A stretch of 64,000 nucleotides of DNA from Fagopyrum homotropicum (Eukaryota; Streptophyta; Magnoliopsida; Caryophyllales; Polygonaceae), in assembly GCA_033239125.1 (NCBI GenBank), contig BSWB01000001.1:116492916-116556915 (forward strand), read 5' to 3'. A program made the translations under genes and the position numbers. Each line of letters starts with the position of its first letter. The stretch's first letter is position 1. This document shows positions 35,136 through 44,360 of this stretch, piece by piece. Below the pieces are notes generated by a model that did not search any database, was not told the origin of the DNA, and worked only from the letters and a program-made list of their open reading frames with translations.

Positions 35136-35940
35136 AAATGAGTCAAAGATAAATGTGGGAGAAGGGAAAGAAATGTACCCCTCACTGGGGTGGTCCGGAT
35201 GGACCACCCGGACCCTCCTCCGGTGGGTAAGGGAAGTGGCAGAAGAAATGCTCCTGGCGGCGGTAGATGTCATCAATGCGGTCCTACTAGGCAGACATCC
35301 GGTGACCAAAAGAGGTCTCAAAACTGGCCTGCCAAGCCACCTGCTGAGCCTCCAGCTGCTGCTGCTGCGCTGCCTGTCAGGCCTCCTGCCTCTAGTCGAA
35401 GTGTGAGGTCATGGAGGAGGCAAAATTGTCCTGCCAGCTTTGCTGCTGCTCTAGTATAGTCCGCTGGTAATCGGACTGCCATGTCCGGTGCTGGGTCGTC
35501 ATAGCCGCCATCTGATCCTGAAGGCTCGCAAGGGCCGGGTCCTCCTCTGGTGCCGCCGTGGGCATCTCCTCGTCATCCGGGATGGGCAGGTGCTCCTCCT
35601 AATGGGCCCGGCTGGAGCTGGCAGCATGCCTCTCCATAATGGCCACTAGTGGCCTCCTCGGCATGAAAGGATCGGCCAGATTGTAGAGCTCGGAGAGCTC
35701 ACCTCCTAAAGGTAAAGGCCGGGGGAGGTAGGTGAGGTGGCTCCCATCTGCAAGGGAGATCCAAAATAGGTTCTCCCCGTCCCGCCGGAGGAGCTTGCAC
35801 CTCCTAAGCATCCCCTCAGTGTAGAGAGGAGCCGCCATCCCATCCTCTAACTCGGACAGGTCCATCACTTGTGAGGCGATCAAAGAGATCACCCCACCGC
35901 CGACAATATCCCTTGGCTCATCCCTCCTGATCCGCTTCAA
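35136..35940 (-). pseudogene. Athila-type ORF, C-terminal part
   Basis: 35940-35599 continues the 36567-35962 frame after a single TGA at about 35959. Beyond a further stop at 35599 the frame is Gln-rich and coiled-coil-like (ILEQQQSWQDNF) down to about 35155, with more stops. This is the poorly conserved tail of the protein downstream of pol in Athila-type elements. Confidence 0.6.
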
Positions 35941-35961
35941 AGCGGCAAGGAAGAGAGAGTG

Positions 35962-36567
35962 TCAATCCATCACCTTCTCGCTCTGTGGAAGGCAGGAGTA
36001 GAGTAGTGGGAGGTCCTTGAGAGCGACCTTATTTTCCTCTTTGTGTCCACAGAAGAAACTCATGAGGATCTTGGAAATCAACCTCAAACTAGGGTGAGTG
36101 AGTTTGTTTGAGTACTCACACCCAACATGGAACTCCGACCCGGTCGCTGCTTGCCAGAGCTCGCACAAGTCTGGGGCCCGGACTGGATCCCACCAGTTCT
36201 CAGAGGGGTTTAGAGTAACCCTAAAAGCTTCCCTTAGATCGGCGTAGTCGAGAGTGTATTTCACCTTGTTGAACTTGAAGGTGAGGCCGATACACACGTG
36301 GTCCTCCTTCTCTATTGTGAAAGTGGAGATAAACTGTCTGCTGAGCTCCGGATATGTCGGAGCACTCTTCTGGAGGAATTCTCCGAGCCCAGCATTCACC
36401 AAAAACGTTTGCATGCTCTTTAGCATTGCCAGTTTCTCCAAAGTCGGGATATGCAGAAATCGAGTTGCATACACAACTCGATCTTGCACAATCCTATAAC
36501 GCTCCTTCTTTTCTTCGGTCATCTTGTATTTCCTTGGGGCTTCCATTCTTGAAAGTATTTGAAGCAA
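35962..36567 (-). CDS. ATHILA ORF-1 type (env-position) protein, core domain
   Basis: A 201-aa open frame in the third-ORF position after pol. It contains FLHIPTLEKL, YPELSRQFISTF and FKFNKVKYTLDYADLREAF, the pattern of the ATHILA ORF-1 domain (Pfam ATHILA, PF03078, from memory). Role unknown; in these elements it occupies the position of an envelope gene but homology to envelope proteins is not shown. I see no signal peptide or membrane segment in this part. It ends at a nonsense codon and continues as 35940-35599. Confidence 0.72.
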   Translation of the reverse strand: MLQILSRMEAPRKYKMTEEKKERYRIVQDRVVYATRFLHIPTLEKLAMLKSMQTFLVNAGLGEFLQKSAPTYPELSRQFISTFTIEKEDHVCIGLTFKFNKVKYTLDYADLREAFRVTLNPSENWWDPVRAPDLCELWQAATGSEFHVGCEYSNKLTHPSLRLISKILMSFFCGHKEENKVALKDLPLLYSCLPQSEKVMD

Positions 36568-37300
36568 AAGATTAGCAAATGTTGAAATGAGGAAAAGAAA
36601 CGACCTTTCTGTTGTGATTTCTGCAGGGGCGGCTGTGCAGGCGCAGGGGCGGATGCTTGCAGCCGCAGGTGCGGTAGAAGTGCAGAGGCGATTTCTGAGG
36701 AGCGATGGAGAGGGTGTTGTTGAGGTTGCTCCGGTGACGTTTTTGGTGGTGTAGCCTCGCCGGTGATGTAGCTGGAGTGGAATGTATGAAGTGGGTGAGG
36801 AGGAAGGCCGTAGGGATGTTAGAGAGCACGGGGGTAGTGGGAGAAGGTGGTGCAGGGATGTTTAGACTGGTGGCTAGCTGTCGGAGGCGGCGCAGGGGCG
36901 TCGGCGAGGTTGTGTTTGGGGCAGAGGGCGCAGGGGCGTTGAGGGTGTTTTTGAAGGAGGGGAGTTTGGAGGGTTTGTGTTTGGTGAAGAAGGTTGGTGG
37001 GTGGTGCGTGGTAGGTGTAGGCATTTTTCGAGATCCTATTTTTTTCTTTTCTGGGTAAACCCGCAGGTTCGGGGGTTTGACACCGCAGGGGCGGCGACAA
37101 GGGAGAGGGGTACGCAGGCCCAGCGCCGGGGGCGGTGCTGGGAATTTGTGTCAAGGATGCCGCCGTAGGGGCGTGGGGATGTCACCGCGGGGGCGGTGAC
37201 TGGTGTGTTGCAGGCGTAGGCCCAGCGCCGGGGGCGGCGCTGGCTTGAGAGTCACCACAGGGGCGGGAAACAAAACGGCAGGGGCGGATTCCTTGACAAA
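36568..37300 (-). other. Leader of the Athila-type ORF, built of hairpin units
   Basis: About 700 bp with many copies of the GC-AGGG-GC unit, e.g. a perfect 8-bp hairpin at 37181-37200 (arms GTCACCGC and GCGGTGAC around GGGG) and AGCGCCG/CGGCGCT around GGGG near 37226. A Pro/Ser-rich sense frame at 37024-36572 (MPTPTTHHPPTF start) may be the N-terminus of the Athila ORF in a shifted frame, or translated repeat. Confidence 0.65.
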
Positions 37301-37322
37301 AGCTCCTCTTTTTTATTCCTTC

Positions 37323-37374
37323 GGGTTGCCTCCCGTGAAGCGCCTATGTTTTACGTCGTTGGCTCGACGTAAGA
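37323..37374 (-). other. Conserved post-pol motif of element T
   Basis: gggttgcctccc, aagcgcc and a perfect hairpin (arms TTACGTCG and CGACGTAA around TTGGCT, 37351-37372), about 60 nt after the pol stop at 37435. The same block follows pol in element O (41155-41206) and occurs in element N (50537-50585). Confidence 0.75.
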
Positions 37375-37434
37375 TCACTACTTCTCTGACTGTGCCTCCT
37401 CTAGTACCATCTCGTCAATCGGATCGTTCTTGAC

Positions 37435-37716
37435 TCATTCAAGGTAAAGCTTTAGCCTTTGTCCGTTCACCTTAAACACCTTGTGTGTTTGGGGGTCATA
37501 GAGATCCACAGCCCCGTGAGGGTATACTTCGGCTACTATGAACGGCCCTGTCCATCTTGAACGCAGCTTACCTGCAAAGAGTTTCAAACGGGATTGAAAG
37601 AGAAGTACCTTATTACCTATCTTGAAGTCCTTCCGGAGGATGTTCCGGTCATGTCATGCTTTGGTCTTTTCTTTGTATGTGGTAGCATGGTCATATGCAT
37701 CTAGCCTTAGTTCCTC
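37435..37716 (-). pseudogene. Element T integrase C-terminus (left fragment)
   Basis: Sense translation gives GKLRSRWTGPF and a VNGQRLKLYLE tail ending at a TGA at 37435-37437. It is collinear with the end of the element O integrase (SRWTGPYVVKK). Separated from its N-terminal part (55611-56421) by the 17.9-kb element O insertion. Confidence 0.8.
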
Positions 37717-38574
37717 CAACTTGTTACGCTCAGGATGTGTGTGATACGCAATAGGTTTTAAATTTATACTCGTTATATTTCTCCTAACTCCTAGCGAACC
37801 CGCAGTGTATGGGACGTTTGTAGTAGGGATAGTATTCCGAGGTCGAACACAAAGACTAAGGTGAGATTGATTCGATTTATGATTAAGTTTAGTGAAGACC
37901 TAGGTTAAGAAGAGAGAAAGAAATAAAGAAATGAAAATCTCAATGTTTTTGGTTGGTTTTTAGGTGATCAATCAAAGGATCACAAATCATGCAAAGTAAA
38001 CAATCAACTAAGCTAACAAATCAATGCAAACAAGCAAACTAAAATGAGATATAGATCAAAGAGAGAAAAGCGGATTCTAGGGGTTGGAAATTCCGATTAT
38101 GGCATAGGACTCAAGCTTATCTAATCATTCCTTGGATTAACTATGATATGTTGGGAGTGAGTGTTTCTAGATTGGGATCAATCACCGGGTAGGTCTCATG
38201 GTCCACTAGTCCGTCCCTAAGGTCTCATCACCGGGTAAGTCTCTAAGAACCCTAGGGATGGAATTCTACACAAACTGGATTGTCACCTAGGGATCTAACC
38301 TATCCTCACCGGGTATGTCTCGAAAGGGTTAGTCCTAAACAACTATCCTAGCACACTTAGTCCAATGGCGGCTTATGAGGCTCACCACTACCTAAGGTTT
38401 GTCATCTTTGAAATCTAAGAGTAAGAATCACCGGGTAGGTCTCTTCTAACACTTAGTTGCTAACACTAGGTCACCCTAGGTTAGATTAAACTCAACAAAC
38501 ACTAGGATTTCAACATTATAACAATCTAAAGCTAGATCCATCGAACCAGGGAGAATCACGGGGTGTTCTACCAA

Positions 38575-38611
38575 GTCCACGGCCGTGGATTGGCAAGAAC
38601 AAACCGTGGAC
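38575..38611. other. LTR-O palindrome cluster 1
   Basis: Outer arms GTCCACGG (38575-38582) and CCGTGGAC (38604-38611) are perfect complements. Inside lies the perfect 14-bp palindrome TCCACGGCCGTGGA. The second LTR has the same at 54631-54667. Confidence 0.92.
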
Positions 38612-39171
38612 CCTAACAGAGGCTCGTTCAAGTACACAAGCCATCCAAAGGTAAATCTAAGTTCATCCTATCATAGTCTTAGCCATAACCAACCTTTCCT
38701 TACCCTAGAATCACATCTATTTAGCCTACAACATGCATCATAACAATCGAAATCATCAAACATAAAATCATAGCTTCCATTTGCAAGATAATGAAGAGAA
38801 AGACATGAACAAGTGAAGTGAACAAACCAAGCTGAAATTTAGATTAGAATGACTCACAACCCTTCGAAAAGAAGGTTTAAATGGTTCATACAACTCTAAG
38901 AATCGATTCCGAAATTCTTCACTACATAAGCTATCAAAGACTAGCAATGATGTGTTCTTCTTCTCCTCTCCAATGGAGCTCCTCTTCCTCCTTCAATGGT
39001 GTTTTTCTCCTTAGAGAATCTTCTTGTTGAGAGAGTATTTGATTGGATGATAGTGGATAATGGAGAGCTGCTCCAAGATGCCTTCTCTCAGCAATGCATG
39101 ACCACTTTTATACTACAACCATACTAGAGAAGGCCAAGAGATCGTGGCACAGCTGTCACAACCGTCTGGCA

Positions 39172-39222
39172 CAAACCACGGTTGGTTCCACGGCCGTGGA
39201 AGTGCCAGTGAACCGTGGTTTG
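39172..39222. other. LTR-O palindrome cluster 2
   Basis: Perfect 12-bp outer arms CAAACCACGGTT (39172-39183) and AACCGTGGTTTG (39211-39222) enclose the perfect 16-bp palindrome TTCCACGGCCGTGGAA (39186-39201). The 5' LTR counterpart centres on 55242-55257. Confidence 0.95.
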
Positions 39223-39549
39223 GTGCTTCAGCGTTGCCTTGGTTCATTAAGCTTTGATTTGGTGCATGGCTTGTGTTGGCAAGGTTCCTTGGGTCCTCCT
39301 TAGCCCTTAGCTTGCATTCAAACGAGTCTGAGGGTGCGTCATCTTGATGAACGATCCTCAAACGTATCGTTTAAGCTCCTAATTCTCCCAAAATACCTAC
39401 AAAGCAATGCAAGAGTCCGTGTAGACGTCTATCTCGACAAATTACATGATTTAAGTGCAAACGTCATGAACTAGTGCTAGATCATGCATGAATGAGTGAG
39501 AATTCTAGCTAAATGATTACCTAAACCTAAGTCATAAATCGTGTTATCA

Positions 39550-41214
39550 AAAATACCCCATACTTAAGGTTTGCTCGTCCCCGAGCAAATTCCTAACTAT
39601 AGACTAAGAGATGACTTGATTTATGTATGCAGAAAAATGGCAAAATCTTTTTGGGTTTGTGCTTCTAATATTGGATCACCTTCATAGTCATGTTTTATGG
39701 TAATGGACAAGCAATTATGTATCGAACAAATGAAGGCACGGAAAGACAATTATACTTAATTCAAAAGCATGTATGAAATGTAAAAATGAAGAAGTCAAGA
39801 TGATCAAGAGCATATCCAATCTAAATCACTAAGTCTTACAAACATGCAAATAGGTCATAAGGTCTTATGAAATAAAAGGCCAAGAAATGTTGTGATTAGG
39901 TGGGGATTTTTCTAGGCTATGTGATGCTAATCCGGGAATGGAACTAACTCCACAATTTTGTCCTCGATCAACTTCCCTCAAGTGTATATTTTCTTTCTTT
40001 TCTTTTTCCTTCACTTATTTTTGAAACAATGGCATTGGTGTACAAAAGCCGAAACCTTGGTGATTAGCCATCCTCGGACTTTTTCTATTTTTCGAGGTGC
40101 ATCCACACCGGGCCCACATACCAAAGCTCGTTAGGACTATTGGTTTATTTGACTTTGGCAAGGCACCAACACCCGATTATGTAAAGTGTGCCGAGTTACT
40201 TGTCATTTAAACCAATGTCCCCAAACCTATATTTTTGTCTACACTTCCACAACAAATTCAGCATTTTATTTATGACATTCTTTCATCAACATCTTCACCC
40301 CACACTTGCTTTTCACACACATCAACACACTAACATGCTCCTATTCCCGGATGGGTCAAAAGAGGTCAAATTTATATCAATTGAAGTGCTCAAACATCAT
40401 GATCAAGATGAGAAGAAGAGAAAGATGAATTGCCTCATTCATTCCTAGATGGTGTGTAAGAACTAGCATGTAATTTCGACTTTCAATACTCAATCTATTC
40501 TAGGCAACATCATGATCACAAATCATTCATGAGATTCAAGAAAAGTATTTCAAGTCCACATATGCATTCATCAATTTAACACACAAGGCCATCCATAGCC
40601 AATCCACAAGACAAGATTCATCATTAGGGTCATATCCAAGCCTAGAAAGCACAAAATTTTTTTAAAATTTTCTGATTTTTTGGATTTTTCCGAAATGAGT
40701 ATATACAATGCAAAAAATGTGAAAATATTAAACTACCCTAGATGCTAATCATGCAAAAGATCATGCAAACCCCACCCCATACTTAGAAACACATTGTCCC
40801 CAATGTGGCATTTAAGTAAAGAAGAGTGAAAGAAGGTTCTCACAATGTAAAAATGTTTTGCTATGGTATTTGGGATTTCTCAAGTGGATTGATGGTGGAT
40901 GATCCTATCAACAATGGTAGAGAGCTCTAAGTGTTCATCAAGGTGTCAGGACCCACGCTGGGCACCGATAGCCGTCCAAGTTCCGCGTCCGCTCCACCCA
41001 TAATTGATGAGGGGTTCATTATCATCATTCACTTGCTATGCAAGGTTTCCAATGCTACCAAGATTCTAGCACACACACAAAGCATACAAAACACACACAA
41101 AAACAAAAAAAATCAAAAACGAAAACAAAACGAAAAAGGGAAAACGTTACCAATGGGTTGCCTCCCACCAAGCGCTTCTTTAAGGTCATTAGCTTGACCA
41201 AACTCGGGGGCGTC
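39550..41214 (-). other. Element O 3' untranslated region with two PPT-hairpin modules
   Basis: No coding frame of a known family between the PPT and the pol stop. Terminal module: ccccatactt plus hairpin 39570-39589 (arms TTTGCTCG and CGAGCAAA around TCCC). Second module: ccccatacttagaaa plus hairpin 40790-40807 (arms CACATTG and CAATGTG around TCCC). Open frames at 40188-40448 and 40931-41223 show no family. Confidence 0.75.
41155..41206 (-). other. Conserved post-pol motif of element O
   Basis: Begins 8 nt after the pol stop at 41215. It contains hairpin GGTCA/TGACC around TTAGCT (41184-41199), the palindrome AAGCGCTT and gggttgcctccc. Loop conserved and arms changed relative to element T. 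Confidence 0.75.
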
Positions 41215-42951
41215 TCACTCTAGGTGAAGTGGGGCAATCATGTCCACCGGAGGTCCCGGGACATACTTCTTCAACCGGTGCCCATTCACCTTGAAATCTC
41301 CACAATGCTCCCCTCCTATCTCAATTGCTCCATGGGGAAAGATCTTCTTCACCACATATGGCCCGGTCCATCTTGATTTTAGCTTTCCGGGGAAAAGCCG
41401 CAGCCTTGAGTTGAAAAGAAGGGCAAGGTCGCCTTCTCTCAACTCCTTCGGGATGAGGCGCTTGTCATGCCACCGTTTGGTTCTCTCCTTGTAGATCCAG
41501 GCATTCTCATAAGCATCCAACCGGATCTCCTCAAGGGCATTCATATCAAGCAACCTCTTCTCTCCCGCCTCCTTGAGGTCAAAATTTAGCCACTTAATGG
41601 CCCAATAAGCTCTATGCTCCATCTCTACCGGAAGGTGGCAAGACTTGCCATAGACTAACTTGTAGGGAGTGGTGCCAATAGGTGTCTTGAAGGCGGTTCT
41701 ATATGCCCACAAGGCATCATCGAGCTTCATAGCCCAATCCTTTCTCGTCCTAGAGACCGTCTTCTCAAGAATTCCCTTGATCTCCCGGTTGGAGATCTCC
41801 ACTTGGCCACTAGTTTGGGGATGGTAAGGTGTTGCCACCTTATGAGTCACCCCATACTTAGCCAAAAGCGCTCCAAAGTTCCTATTGGTGAAGTGCTTCC
41901 CTCCATCACTTATTATCACCCTTGGTGTTCCAAACCTAGGGAAGATCACTCGGTTGAAGAACCGCACCACAACCTTGGCATCATTTGTGGGAGAGGCGAT
42001 TGCCTCCACCCATCTCGAAACATAATCAACCGCCAATAGGATGTAGAGGTTGCCACATGAAGAAGGGAATGGTCCCATGAAGTCCACACCCCACACATCA
42101 AATATCTCCACTTCTTGTATGTTGTTCAAGGGCATCTCATTCCTCCTTGAGATGTTGCCTGTCCTTTGGCAAGCATCACTAGCTACCACAAAGCTTTGCA
42201 CATCCTTGAACAAACTTGGCCAAAAGAAGCCCGATTGCAACACTTTCGCACATATCTTGTGTGAGCTAGCATGCCCTCCACATGGCAAGGAGTGACAATG
42301 GCAGATCACACTCTCCACCTCATCCTCCGGTATGCATCTTCTAAACATTCCATCTGGCCCTCTCTTGAACAAAAGTGGTTCACTCCAATAGTAGTGCCTC
42401 ACATCCTTGAAGAACTTCTTTCTTTGGGCATATGTCAAACCGGGAGGCACTTCCTCACACACAAGATAGTTCACAATGTCGGCATACCATGGCTCACTTC
42501 CTCTAGACACTTGGAACAAGCACTCCTCCACCATTTGCAATTGCTCATCCCGGAATGAGTCATCAATCGGGATGTCATCTCTTCCAAGCTCCAATGGTGG
42601 GAGTCGACTAAGGTGATCCGCCACAGAGTTTTCGGATCCCTTCTTGTCCCGGATTTCCAAATCAAACTCTTGAAGAAGAAGGATCCACCGAATCAACCTA
42701 GGTTTTGCATCCTTCTTGGTAAGTAGATAACGGATCGCAGCATGATCCGTATACACAATGACCTTCGCTCCAACAAGATATGAGCGGAACTTCTCAAATG
42801 CATACACAACCGCCAGCAACTCCTTCTCGGTGGTAGCATAATTGAGTTGGGCATCATCTAGCGTCTTGCTAGCATAATAAATGGCATGTGTGCGCCCATC
42901 TTTCCTTTGCCCCAAAACAGCCCCAACGGCTACATCACTTGCATCACACAT
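41215..42951 (-). CDS. Element O RNase H and integrase (578 aa)
   Basis: RNase H: CDASDVAVGAVLGQ start, YASKTLDDAQLNYATTEKELLAVV and TDHAAIRYL. It is followed by the RW.LLLQEFDLEIRDKKG...ADHLSRL linker. The integrase has an H2C2 finger (CHSLPCGGH...CQRTG), WGVDFMGPFP (first Asp), IISDGGKHF (second Asp), HPQTSGQVEISNRE (Glu) and the C-terminal SRWTGPYVV. The frame continues from 44337-42970 after one TAG at 42970-42972. The family cleaves and joins element DNA into the host genome. Confidence 0.94.
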   Translation of the reverse strand: MCDASDVAVGAVLGQRKDGRTHAIYYASKTLDDAQLNYATTEKELLAVVYAFEKFRSYLVGAKVIVYTDHAAIRYLLTKKDAKPRLIRWILLLQEFDLEIRDKKGSENSVADHLSRLPPLELGRDDIPIDDSFRDEQLQMVEECLFQVSRGSEPWYADIVNYLVCEEVPPGLTYAQRKKFFKDVRHYYWSEPLLFKRGPDGMFRRCIPEDEVESVICHCHSLPCGGHASSHKICAKVLQSGFFWPSLFKDVQSFVVASDACQRTGNISRRNEMPLNNIQEVEIFDVWGVDFMGPFPSSCGNLYILLAVDYVSRWVEAIASPTNDAKVVVRFFNRVIFPRFGTPRVIISDGGKHFTNRNFGALLAKYGVTHKVATPYHPQTSGQVEISNREIKGILEKTVSRTRKDWAMKLDDALWAYRTAFKTPIGTTPYKLVYGKSCHLPVEMEHRAYWAIKWLNFDLKEAGEKRLLDMNALEEIRLDAYENAWIYKERTKRWHDKRLIPKELREGDLALLFNSRLRLFPGKLKSRWTGPYVVKKIFPHGAIEIGGEHCGDFKVNGHRLKKYVPGPPVDMIAPLHLE

Positions 42952-42969
42952 GATCTCAAACGGTAAACT

Positions 42970-44337
42970 CTAATCCGGAGGTTGCATGATAGGTGCGGAG
43001 ATCAAGGCGTTCTTCAACCTACAAAAGGCCTCAAGGCAATCCTTGGAGAAAACAAACTCAACATCCTTCATTAGTAGGTTAGTAAGAGGCTTAGAAATTT
43101 TAGAGAAGTCTTTAATAAACCTCCGGTAGAAACCGGCATGCCCTAAGAAACTCCTTACCCCTTTCACCGAGGTAGGTGGTGGCAACTTCTCTATCGTTTC
43201 AATTTTGGCCCTATCAACCTCAATGCCACGGTTGGACACCAAGTGTCCTAACACAATACCTTCACTTACCATGAAGTGGCATTTTTCACAATTCAAGACA
43301 AGATTTGTCTCCTCACATCTTTGCAATACTAATGACAAGTTAGCCAAGCAATTATCAAAGGAAGAACCATAAACAGAGAAGTCATCCATAAACACTTCCA
43401 TGATATTTTCAATGTATTCCGAAAAGATAGCCATCATGCACCTTTGGAAGGTGGCGGGTGCATTACACAACCCAAATGGCATTCTCCTATATGCAAAAGT
43501 ACCCCATGGACATGTAAAGGTGGTTTTCTCTTGGTCATCGGGGTGGATGGGGATTTGGAAGAATCCACTATAGCCATCTAAATAGCAAAAATGAGAATGT
43601 TGAGCTAATCTTTCTAGCATTTGGTCAATGAAAGGGAGAGGGAAGTGATCTTTCCTAGAAGCCATGTTCAATTTCCTATAGTCAATGCACATCCTCCATC
43701 CCGTAACCGTCCTAGTTGGGATTAGTTCATTGTTCTCATTAGTCACTACGGTCATCCCACCCTTCTTAGGAACTACATGAACGGGACTAACCCACTTACT
43801 ATCCGAGATAGGGTAGATAATTCCCGCATCTAGCAACTTAATGATCTCTTTTTTAACCACCTCTTTCATTATAGGGTTCAATCTTCTTTGATGTTCAATA
43901 GAGGGTTTATAGTTATCTTCCATTAATATCTTATGCATGCACAAAGAGGGTTTTATGCCAACTAAATCATCAATGGTATAGCCAATGGCTTTCCTATGCA
44001 ATCTTAGCTCATGCAATAACTTAGCAAGTTCATCATTATTCAAGCATGCATTCACAATCACCGGATATGTAGAATTATCACCAAGGAAAGCATACTTTAA
44101 ATGAGAGGAGAGGGGTTTGAGTTCAAGTTTAGGGGGACCTTGAAGACCCTCCAAGGCAAATGAAGACCCTCCAAGGCTCCTTGAAGCTTGATCATCAATG
44201 AGGTCTGATTCTGGGGAAACCACGGCCAACTCCACGGTTGGCTCCACATCTACGGCCGTGGAAGGTGCCAAGCTTGCACGTTGGAGCTTTCTAGAGAGTT
44301 CTACGGCCGTGGAACACATTCCACGCCCATGGAACAC
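42970..44337 (-). CDS. Element O reverse transcriptase (455 aa)
   Basis: KKEIIKLLDAGIIYPISDSKWVSPVHVVPKKGG, then WRMCIDYRKLN, then CYLDGYSGFFQIPI, and active site FMDDFSVYG (FMDD in place of YVDD, usual for Athila). The N-terminal ~40 residues are translated from the CCACGGCCGTGG repeats (44221-44354), and the real RT begins later. The frame is offset from gag-protease at 44301-44337. Confidence 0.94.
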   Translation of the reverse strand: MFHGRGMCSTAVELSRKLQRASLAPSTAVDVEPTVELAVVSPESDLIDDQASRSLGGSSFALEGLQGPPKLELKPLSSHLKYAFLGDNSTYPVIVNACLNNDELAKLLHELRLHRKAIGYTIDDLVGIKPSLCMHKILMEDNYKPSIEHQRRLNPIMKEVVKKEIIKLLDAGIIYPISDSKWVSPVHVVPKKGGMTVVTNENNELIPTRTVTGWRMCIDYRKLNMASRKDHFPLPFIDQMLERLAQHSHFCYLDGYSGFFQIPIHPDDQEKTTFTCPWGTFAYRRMPFGLCNAPATFQRCMMAIFSEYIENIMEVFMDDFSVYGSSFDNCLANLSLVLQRCEETNLVLNCEKCHFMVSEGIVLGHLVSNRGIEVDRAKIETIEKLPPPTSVKGVRSFLGHAGFYRRFIKDFSKISKPLTNLLMKDVEFVFSKDCLEAFCRLKNALISAPIMQPPD

Positions 44338-44360
44338 ATTCCATGCCCGTGGAACTTACA
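44221..44360 (-). repeat. Palindromic repeat array in coding sequence between protease and RT
   Basis: Three 20-bp units start at 44301, 44321 and 44341 (ctacggccgtggaacacatt and variants). Further words (ccacggccaac, tccacggttg, acggccgtgg) are at 44221-44265. The array uses the same word as the O LTR. 20 is not a multiple of 3, and the gag and RT frames change phase here. Confidence 0.9.

Larger units (their letters stand above)
37722..39549 (-). repeat. 3' LTR of element O
   Basis: Contains four copies of ACCGGGTAGGTCTC (38184, 38230, 38308, 38430, with 0-1 changes) and two palindrome clusters: TCCACGGCCGTGGA at 38576-38589 and TTCCACGGCCGTGGAA at 39186-39201. Frames at 39094-39361 are these repeats and do not encode a recognised protein. 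Confidence 0.92.

Noticed and set aside
35962..36567. Possible retroviral envelope protein
   Set aside because: Position fits, but no signal peptide, cleavage site or membrane anchor is seen. The recognisable similarity is to the ATHILA ORF-1 domain only.
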